Made by a program: the position numbers and the translations under genes
Notes under the pieces: model-generated
Seen by the model: the letters and a program-made list of their open reading frames with translations, nothing else
What the model was told of the DNA's origin: nothing
Database searches by the model: none
Part shown: positions 60,897-64,000 of the stretch, one piece after another
Layout: each line of letters begins with the position of its first letter
Numbering within the stretch: the first letter of the stretch is position 1
Assembly (NCBI GenBank): GCA_963788585.1
Contig: CAWBHA010000002.1
Span: 248,001 to 312,000, forward strand
DNA length: 64,000 bases
Direction of reading: 5' to 3'
Origin: Bog-473 sp963788585
GTDB taxonomy: Bacteria; Actinomycetota; Acidimicrobiia; Acidimicrobiales; RAAP-2

Positions 60897-61730
60897 TCAT
60901 TCCGCGGGGCCGACCTCGAGGGTCAGCAGGTCGCGTGCCACCACCACCGTGCCGTCGAAGAAGGCGCCGGCGCGCTCGGCCCACTCGTGCTCGGCGTCCG
61001 GTTGCGGCGCCGGCACGAGATGGGTGAGGACCAGGGTGCCGACGCCGTTGCGGGCCGCCGTCTCGGCCGCGTCCTCCACGGCGGAGTGGTAGTCCAGGAC
61101 GTCGGTCAACCGGGCCAGCCCGATCGGCTCGATGAGGTCGCGGCGCACCACGGTGTGCACCAGCACGTCCGCGCCGGCGCACAGCTCGTCCAACCCGGCG
61201 CACGGGAGGGTGTCGCCGGCGAGCACGACCGACATGCCGCCGTCTTGGACGCGGAAGCCCACGGTCGGGCGGACCGGCGCGTGATCCGTGGGGGCCGCAG
61301 AGACGCGCACGGTGCCCTCCGCCAGGACGCCGCCGCGCTCGCACTCCGTCACTGCGGTCGAGGGCCGCCACTGCAGGTCGGCATGGTGGGCCAGCCGGTA
61401 CCCGATGTCGTGTTCGAGCATGGCCTCGGTGGCCCGCACCAGCGCCGCCGTTCCCGCCGGCCCGAAGACCGCGAGCGGTGACGGCTGGAACGACGTGATC
61501 CAACGCGACGTGATGACGTCGTTGAGATCGGTCGTGTGGTCGCTGTGCAGGTGGGTGAGGAACAGCGCGCGCAGCGCGCCGGCGGCGGATCCGGCGGCCG
61601 CCGCGCGCATGAGGACGCCGCGCCCGCAGTCGAAGAGCAGGTCACCGGCGGACGTGCGGACGAGGGTGGCGGGACCCGCTCGCAGGGGATCGGGCAGGGG
61701 GCTCCCGCTGCCGAGGATGATGGCCTGCAT
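60897..61730 (-). CDS. MBL-fold metallo-hydrolase, RNase Z/arylsulfatase-like
   Basis: A 277-residue metallo-beta-lactamase-fold hydrolase from ATG 61730 (GAGAGGAGCACC upstream). The metal motif is LFLTHLHSDHTTDL (HxHxDH), with further ligands in PTDHAPVRP, LAGDTLP and the late LTHLVP. The N-terminal ILGSGSPLPDPLRAGPATLV is the RNase Z/ElaC-type start. It may cleave RNA, phosphodiesters or aryl sulfates; the tRNA-binding exosite arm of true RNase Z is not visible, so a small-molecule hydrolase is likelier. Confidence 0.86.
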   Translation of the reverse strand: MQAIILGSGSPLPDPLRAGPATLVRTSAGDLLFDCGRGVLMRAAAAGSAAGALRALFLTHLHSDHTTDLNDVITSRWITSFQPSPLAVFGPAGTAALVRATEAMLEHDIGYRLAHHADLQWRPSTAVTECERGGVLAEGTVRVSAAPTDHAPVRPTVGFRVQDGGMSVVLAGDTLPCAGLDELCAGADVLVHTVVRRDLIEPIGLARLTDVLDYHSAVEDAAETAARNGVGTLVLTHLVPAPQPDAEHEWAERAGAFFDGTVVVARDLLTLEVGPAE

Positions 61731-61834
61731 GGTGCTCCTCTCGTCTGACTGAACTACCGGTCCGGGCGGCGGGTTCGCCGCTGCAGCATGGCACCCGTTA
61801 CCATCCCGCCGAAATGTGAATGGGGAGGACTCGA

Positions 61835-62308
61835 TTGCCACGGTGGAGCGACGACGAGGTCACGGCGGTGGTCGCCGAGCTGGCTTCGCACGGGTTGGGG
61901 GGCATCAACCCGGACGAGATGCAGCTGCGCGCCCTGCTGGGTGAGGTGCCGGACGGGCCACTCCAGTTCGTCAACCTGCTCGCCTACCACGCGGTCGCCG
62001 CCTATCCCGAAGGGCACGAGCTCGCCGGCGCCGGTCTGTCCGGCGCCGAGGCGTACGGACGCTACGGCGCGGTGGCGCTCGACCACGTGGTGCGTCGCGG
62101 CGGTGCGCTGACGCTCTACAACGAGGTCGTGCACGTGCTGGTCGGCCGCGCCGGCGCCTGGGACCAGGTTGCGGTAATGCAGTACCGACATGTCGACGCT
62201 TTCGTCGACATGGTGCGCGATCCCGACTACCAGGCCGCCCTGGTCCACCGTGACGCGGGGCTGGCCGAGACGAGGATCCTGGTCTCCCGTTCGCTGCTCG
62301 GGTCCTGA
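61835..62308 (+). CDS. DUF1330-like ferredoxin-fold protein
   Basis: I choose TTG 61835 because GGGGAGGA ends five bases before it; an ATG at 61820 would place that site inside the coding region. The 157-residue product has an N-terminal helical part and a dimeric alpha-beta-barrel-like domain: LQFVNLLAYHAVA, LTLYNEVVHVLVG, WDQVAVMQYRHVDAFVDMVRDPDYQAALVHR. That pattern matches DUF1330-type proteins, whose function is unknown. It is divergent from the MBL hydrolase. Confidence 0.78.
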   Translation: MPRWSDDEVTAVVAELASHGLGGINPDEMQLRALLGEVPDGPLQFVNLLAYHAVAAYPEGHELAGAGLSGAEAYGRYGAVALDHVVRRGGALTLYNEVVHVLVGRAGAWDQVAVMQYRHVDAFVDMVRDPDYQAALVHRDAGLAETRILVSRSLLGS

Positions 62309-62320
62309 GCCCGTCAGCTC

Positions 62321-62339
62321 CCGGACTGCGTCAGTCCGG
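62321..62339. terminator. Hairpin between convergent DUF1330-like and acyltransferase genes
   Basis: CCGGACTG (62321-62328) and CAGTCCGG (62332-62339) form a perfect 8-bp stem with a 3-base loop. It starts 12 bases after the DUF1330-like stop and covers the stop codon of the convergent acyltransferase, so it can serve both. Confidence 0.6.
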
Positions 62340-63299
62340 CCACGCGCCGTGCACCCCCGTGGGGGCCTGGTCGAGCGCCCAGGCCCGGCGCCACGCCGCC
62401 GCGTCGGGTCCGCGGTGGGCGGTGTCCGCGCCCGGGACCGGGGCCACGGCGCTGACCGATCGGCGGGCCTGCCACCAATCGGAATGGACCTCGCGCGCCA
62501 GCGTGGCCATCGCCGCGTCGACCCGGGTCGAGAAGCGTCGGGCGCTCTCGCCCTCGTCCGGCGTCATGGGGGCCCCGAAGAGGACGGCGATGGGGGAGCG
62601 CCGGAGCCGCCCGCCGCGCCGCGACTCGGTCCCAGAGCCTCCGGGCGCCCTGCCCTCGGCCTCCGCCGACTTGGGGAGCACGTGGCGGGTGCCGTGCAGG
62701 TACACCGGGACGACCGGGCGTCCGGTCCGCCGCGCCAGATAGGCCTCGCCTCCCCGGAAGGCCTGGGTCCAACCGTCGGGCGAGCGCCCGCCCTCGGGGA
62801 AGATGACCAGGTTCCATCCGTCCCCGAGCAGGTCGGCCGCCGTGTCGACCGACTTGCGGTTGACACGGCTGCGCTCGATGGGGATGGCGGCCAGCGCGAA
62901 GGACCACAGCACCGACTTCCAGGTGCGGTCGAAGAAGTAGTCGGACGCGGCGGCGACGACCGTCCGGTGGCGGAACTCGACCGGCAGTGTCGTGAGAAGC
63001 AGCGGCGTGTCGATGTGGCTCGCGTGGTTCGCCGCGAAGATCACCGGCCCCTCGACGTGCTGGAGGTGCTCGAGTCCCCGGATGGTGGCGGGGGCGAGGA
63101 CACGCGCCGCCGGGCGCGTGACGTTGTCGAGCACGACGGCGCGGGCGAGGCGGACGGGGTAGCGCCGCGACCACTCGTGGTCGTAGTCGAGGCCCACCTT
63201 CCGCTCGGGTTCGGGCCGTTCGACCGTCGTGGGCCAGGTGGGAGCGGCGAGCGGGAAGCGCGCCGTCCGCACGCGCCCGGAGATCCGGGACAGTGCCAT
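62331..63299 (-). CDS. Lysophospholipid acyltransferase (PlsC-type)
   Basis: A 322-residue acyltransferase. HX4D is NHASHID in FAANHASHIDTPLLL, the substrate motif is VIFPEGGRSPDG, and VVPVYLHGTRHVLP marks the later family motif. An N-terminal extension of about 75 residues precedes the domain, and a Pro/Ala-rich tail follows. ATG at 63299 shares one base with the stop of the DUF2088 gene (TGATG). It is a second acyltransferase beside the HAD fusion and probably acts on phospholipid or glycolipid precursors. Confidence 0.85.
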   Translation of the reverse strand: MALSRISGRVRTARFPLAAPTWPTTVERPEPERKVGLDYDHEWSRRYPVRLARAVVLDNVTRPAARVLAPATIRGLEHLQHVEGPVIFAANHASHIDTPLLLTTLPVEFRHRTVVAAASDYFFDRTWKSVLWSFALAAIPIERSRVNRKSVDTAADLLGDGWNLVIFPEGGRSPDGWTQAFRGGEAYLARRTGRPVVPVYLHGTRHVLPKSAEAEGRAPGGSGTESRRGGRLRRSPIAVLFGAPMTPDEGESARRFSTRVDAAMATLAREVHSDWWQARRSVSAVAPVPGADTAHRGPDAAAWRRAWALDQAPTGVHGAWPD

Positions 63300-64000
63300 C
63301 AGTGCACGTCCGACATGAAGATGGGCGGGTTGTGCACGTGGGTCAGTGTGGGCGAGGAGCCCACCACGTCCGACGCGATCTCGAGGGCGTCGTCGAGCGA
63401 GCTGGCCGGGGAGAAGCCGAGGCGCCGGACCGCCTTGTGGTCTCCGCCCACCACGATGACGCGCCCGAGGTGCGCCAGTGCGTGCGCGCACCAGTACCAC
63501 ATGTAGAAGGGGTGCACGCCGTGGTAGGCGTGTCCGGTCCGATAGAGGTGCACGTACCACGGGTCCGTGGCGAAGGACTCCTCGAACTCCTTGTGCATCT
63601 GCGCGGGATCCACTGTCTGTGTCAGCACCTGCTCGTAGAAGTCGATGTAGCTGGGGTGGTGGCCGGGGTGGAACTCGGGGCGGGTCGGATGCCGCATGAT
63701 CACGACCCCGCCCTCGCGGACGAGCGGCCTGCCCCGGTACATGTTGAAGAAGTAGCCGAGCCCGAGGCACGCCACCAGGATGGGGTTCATGATGGAGTTC
63801 ACGTTGTAGGGGCAGATGTAGGGCAGGCCCATGGTGAGGATGTCCGTCTGGCCCTCGACGTCGACGCCCTGCTGCGCCCAGACGTGTTCCGTGGTGACGG
63901 CGTGGACGGCCTCCACCTCGCCCGCCTGCACCGAGGTCACGGCGTGCGGCGAGCGGATGCCCTGGAAGATCTGCCGGGCCACGCGCGACGGCAACCTGGA
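63299..64000 (-). CDS. DUF2088/LarA-like protein, C-terminal part (partial at window edge)
   Basis: About 233 C-terminal residues are visible; the gene continues beyond base 64000. Conserved-looking blocks are PYICPYNVNSIMNPILVAC, LVREGGVVIMRHPTRPEFHPGH and YHGVHPFYMWYWCAHALAHLG, then GGDHKAVRRLGFSPASSL. These match long DUF2088-type proteins, distant relatives of nickel-pincer lactate racemase LarA, that I recall from mycobacteria. The catalytic N-terminal domain is outside the window. It is coupled to the acyltransferase by TGATG, so a lipid-linked role is possible. Confidence 0.7.
   Translation of the reverse strand, partial: SRLPSRVARQIFQGIRSPHAVTSVQAGEVEAVHAVTTEHVWAQQGVDVEGQTDILTMGLPYICPYNVNSIMNPILVACLGLGYFFNMYRGRPLVREGGVVIMRHPTRPEFHPGHHPSYIDFYEQVLTQTVDPAQMHKEFEESFATDPWYVHLYRTGHAYHGVHPFYMWYWCAHALAHLGRVIVVGGDHKAVRRLGFSPASSLDDALEIASDVVGSSPTLTHVHNPPIFMSDVH

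Noticed and set aside
1..64000. tRNA, rRNA, prophage or transposon genes
   Set aside because: Reading both strands I found no T-loop or anticodon-arm patterns, no rRNA-like stretches, and no integrase, transposase, portal or terminase proteins. A covariance-model scan would be the decisive test for tRNAs.

Overview
This is a high-GC window whose gene content points to an actinobacterium, most likely of the class Acidimicrobiia. The evidence is an S-(hydroxymethyl)mycothiol dehydrogenase, a MurT/GatD lipid II amidation pair, a DUF222-HNH nuclease, PspC-domain signalling proteins, many GTG starts, and a secreted protein with GYWxVxxDGGxFxFGDA repeats that I associate mainly with Acidimicrobiia. 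The taxon is an inference from protein families. I see no rRNA, tRNA, CRISPR array, prophage or transposase.

Layout. 0-5.9 kb: the 3' end of ftsH, a pirin operon with two small proteins, a stand-alone ATP-dependent DNA ligase, a Tat-exported phospholipase C-like enzyme and a divergent secreted alpha/beta hydrolase. 5.9-11.2 kb: a LapA-like protein, a GH76-like glycosidase downstream of a large Ig-like/propeller surface protein, two coupled small proteins and a DedA protein. 11.4-18.8 kb: a PAS-GGDEF-EAL c-di-GMP enzyme, a fused electron transfer flavoprotein coupled to a gamma-glutamyltransferase-like protein, a DUF6582 protein and the mycothiol-dependent formaldehyde dehydrogenase. 18.9-29.5 kb: membrane proteins, an amidohydrolase, a DUF222-HNH protein, a methyltransferase, an SCP2-type thiolase with DUF35 partner, an aldo/keto reductase and an MMPL transporter. 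29.6-33.2 kb: an envelope-stress-like module (cNMP-binding protein, DUF1707, PspC) divergent from a PspC-histidine kinase/LuxR regulator pair, with a 16-bp palindrome between them. 33.3-36.9 kb: CysQ-like phosphatase, cold shock protein, carotenoid oxygenase and a secreted unknown.

36.8-43.6 kb is a compact minus-strand acyl-CoA catabolic operon: acyl-CoA dehydrogenase, Cys-less thiolase-like protein, DUF35 partner, acyl-CoA synthetase, SDR and a diiron ferritin-like protein. 43.6-51 kb: DUF1214, sulfotransferase, HD-domain protein, APH-type kinase, serine hydrolase, DUF4389 and a methyltransferase. 51-55 kb: a TldD/PmbA protease pair behind a Gfo/Idh/MocA oxidoreductase. 55.2-60.9 kb: GNAT, a LysR regulator with a dyad and a candidate small RNA, then a HAD-acyltransferase fusion coupled to MurT and GatD, and YccF. 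61-64 kb: an MBL-fold hydrolase, a DUF1330-like protein, a second acyltransferase and a DUF2088 protein cut by the window end.

Quality warning. Seventeen otherwise normal genes are interrupted by single-base frame changes. I count about 25, of which about 20 are +1 insertions. After correction every gene becomes a whole number of codons with a conserved product. I therefore read them as insertion-biased sequencing errors rather than decay, and annotate these genes as single CDS features with the shift positions given. The stretch from about 32.6 to 47.6 kb shows none.
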